DNA from: Brevundimonas sp.
GTDB lineage: Bacteria > Pseudomonadota > Alphaproteobacteria > Caulobacterales > Caulobacteraceae
Assembly: GCA_004296955.1 (NCBI GenBank)
Contig: SCVB01000050.1
Span: 1-48,233 of the forward strand
DNA length: 48,233 nt
Direction of reading: 5' to 3'
The position numbers and the translations under genes were made by a program. Of the stretch, positions 47,013 to 48,233 are shown piece by piece. The notes beneath the pieces are model-generated. The model did no database searches. It saw only the letters and a program-made list of their open reading frames with translations, and was not told the DNA's origin. Numbering within the stretch: position 1 is the stretch's first letter; the number at the start of each line of letters is the position of its first letter.

Positions 47013-47252
47013 ATGTCCGCCACTCGCAAGATCACGGTCCATCTCCCGGCCGACCTTGTCGACGCCGCCCAGGCCGCGACAGGCGCGGGCCTTACGGAAA
47101 CCGTGCGGCAGGGGCTTGAGAAGCTGAAGCGCGAGCAATTTTATTCGATGATGAAGGCGTTGCGCGGCAAGGTGGATTTCTCGGACCTCAACCTTGATGA
47201 ACTGCGCGAGGACAAGGACTACGGCTGGGGCGTGAGCGAACCCAAGCCGTGA
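47013..47252 (+). CDS. vapB: Antitoxin of a VapBC-type pair (ribbon-helix-helix)
   Basis: 79 residues starting [20 protein letters not shown], an RHH DNA-binding opening, then [19 protein letters not shown], and a C-terminal region ([22 protein letters not shown]) likely to occupy the toxin. There is no clear ribosome site at ATG 47013; ATG 46989 is an alternative. Its stop overlaps the toxin start by four bases (GTGA). The pair sits between the ferredoxin operon and sdhB. Confidence 0.78.
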   Translation: MSATRKITVHLPADLVDAAQAATGAGLTETVRQGLEKLKREQFYSMMKALRGKVDFSDLNLDELREDKDYGWGVSEPKP

Positions 47253-47626
47253 TTTGCGCCGACACCAGCAGTATTGCGCGCTATCTCGACGGCGAGAACG
47301 GGCATGACGTGAATCTCGTCGCGGCGGCGATCGAGGACGAGAGCCTCGTGCTCTCGCCGATAACCGTGACCGAGTTGCTCTCCTACACGGGCGCACGCCC
47401 GCTGCTCGAGCCGCTCATTCGCAACGCGCCGGTGCTGCCGATCACCGAGGGATTCTGGGAACGCGCCGGCCTCATGCGATGTCGCATCCGGCAGAGAGGC
47501 CTGAAGGCGAAGCTCGCCGACACGCTGATCGCGCAGTGCTGCATCGACGCCCGGGCGCCGCTGATTGCGCACGACCCCGACTTCCGCCACTTCGCCGAAC
47601 ATTGCGGGCTGAAACTGGTGGCCTGA
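47249..47626 (+). CDS. vapC: PIN-domain toxin of a VapBC-type pair
   Basis: 125 residues, [13 protein letters not shown], a PIN-domain ribonuclease. The acidic residues that bind magnesium are visible: Asp5, Glu42 in TVTELLSY, Asp91 in KLADTLIAQ and Asp109/111 in HDPDF. VapC toxins cleave tRNA or rRNA when the antitoxin is lost. The start is GTG 47249, overlapping the antitoxin stop. Its own stop is directly followed by the sdhB stop on the other strand, with no spacing. Confidence 0.88.
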   Translation: MICADTSSIARYLDGENGHDVNLVAAAIEDESLVLSPITVTELLSYTGARPLLEPLIRNAPVLPITEGFWERAGLMRCRIRQRGLKAKLADTLIAQCCIDARAPLIAHDPDFRHFAEHCGLKLVA

Positions 47627-48233
47627 TCAGGCCGCTTCCGTCTTCTTCCGCGACGGGGCCACCATCAACTTCTTGGTCTTCGCGATCGCCTCGGCCGGGT
47701 TCAGGCCCTTCGGACACACCTGGGCGCAGTTCATGATGGTGTGGCAGCGGTAGAGTTTGAACGGATCCTCGAGGTCGTCGAGCCGCTTGTCGGTGGCGTC
47801 GTCGCGGCTGTCGGCGATCCAGCGGTAGGACTGCAGCAGGGCCGCGGGACCGAGGTATTCGGTCTGGTTCCACCAGTAGCTGGGGCAGGAGGTCGAGCAG
47901 CAGGCGCACAGGATGCACTCATACAGGCCGTCCAGCTTGGCCCGGTCTTCCGGCAGCTGGATGCGCTCCTTCTCCGGGTCCGGCTCGTCGGACTGCAGGT
48001 AGGGCTGGATCGAGTCGTACTGGGCGTAGAACAGGGTCAGGTCCGTCACCAGGTCCTTGACCACCGGCTGGTGCGGCAGGGGGGCGATGGAGATGGTCGA
48101 GGAGGAGCACTCCTCCCAGCCCTTGGTGCAGGCCAGGGTGTTGCGCCCGTCGATGTTCATCGAGCACGAGCCGCAGATGCCCTCGCGGCACGACCGCCGG
48201 AAGGTCAGGGTCGGGTCGATCTCGTTCTTGATG
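47627..48233 (-). CDS. sdhB: Succinate dehydrogenase iron-sulfur subunit, C-terminal part (5' end outside window)
   Basis: SdhB carries electrons from the flavin of SdhA to quinone within complex II at the inner membrane. The frame is open to the right edge; about 201 residues are visible. The [2Fe-2S] segment reads [15 protein letters not shown], with another Cys in [11 protein letters not shown]. The [4Fe-4S]/[3Fe-4S] motifs are [17 protein letters not shown] and [17 protein letters not shown]. The usual C-terminal SdhB end is visible. The stop is at the window position adjacent to vapC. The other complex II subunits would lie beyond the right edge. Confidence 0.96.
   Translation of the reverse strand, partial: IKNEIDPTLTFRRSCREGICGSCSMNIDGRNTLACTKGWEECSSSTISIAPLPHQPVVKDLVTDLTLFYAQYDSIQPYLQSDEPDPEKERIQLPEDRAKLDGLYECILCACCSTSCPSYWWNQTEYLGPAALLQSYRWIADSRDDATDKRLDDLEDPFKLYRCHTIMNCAQVCPKGLNPAEAIAKTKKLMVAPSRKKTEAA

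Overview
The window is GC-rich chromosomal DNA of an alphaproteobacterium. I infer a member of the Caulobacterales close to Brevundimonas. The main reason is a DivL-type cell-cycle kinase with tyrosine in place of the phospho-acceptor histidine (39199-41523). Supporting genes are a BigR/Blh persulfide locus, TonB receptors, M16 peptidases and membrane-anchored LuxR regulators. No rRNA, tRNA or CRISPR array was seen. Both ends cut genes: groEL on the left and sdhB on the right.

Layout: 1-847 is the 3' end of groEL, followed by a terminator. 915-4560 is an AT-richer accessory cassette: a fused HTH/ImmA-IrrE metallopeptidase, a beta-family protein (Pfam beta_protein type) and, convergent to them, a SIR2-like DUF4917 protein. 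Each transcription unit starts at a strong dyad. This is the best candidate in the window for an undescribed, probably anti-phage, system. 4560-4964 is GC-rich non-coding DNA with palindromes. 4965-7802 is an M16 protease. 7958-12226 is a TonB receptor (frameshifted in a 9-G run) followed by YfiR and a CHASE8-type hybrid histidine kinase. 12272-18954 holds small secreted and unknown proteins, a GreA/GreB-like factor, a flavoprotein, an M28 peptidase, a TonB-like protein and a beta-lactamase-fold hydrolase. 18939-26494 is mostly housekeeping: an MFS exporter, rarD, asd, zapE, a YbjN protein, mdh and EcsC.

26561-28924 holds a lone RhuM protein, a VOC protein and a membrane-tethered LuxR-type regulator. 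29047-32432 is katG and oxyR, each preceded by a sequence matching the OxyR quarter-site spacing. 32529-38040 is a second M16 protease, a trypsin-like protease behind a DUF350 membrane protein, and rlmN. 38106-43044 is a tyrosine phosphatase overlapping a minimal zincin, then divL, a DUF805 protein and a HAD phosphatase. 43051-45449 is a sulfide-detoxification locus: blh diverging from bigR-rhodanese-TauE across an AT-rich dyad. 45480-46933 is a ferredoxin, glycerate-kinase-like and PilZ operon. 47013-47626 is a VapBC-type toxin-antitoxin pair whose toxin stop abuts the sdhB stop.

Four long intergenic palindromes, in three sequence families, have arms made of reiterated 7- or 9-base words. 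They lie between MFS and rarD, between katG and oxyR, next to rlmN, and upstream of divL. They look like small non-autonomous repeats. All assignments are from reading the sequence; no database search was possible.
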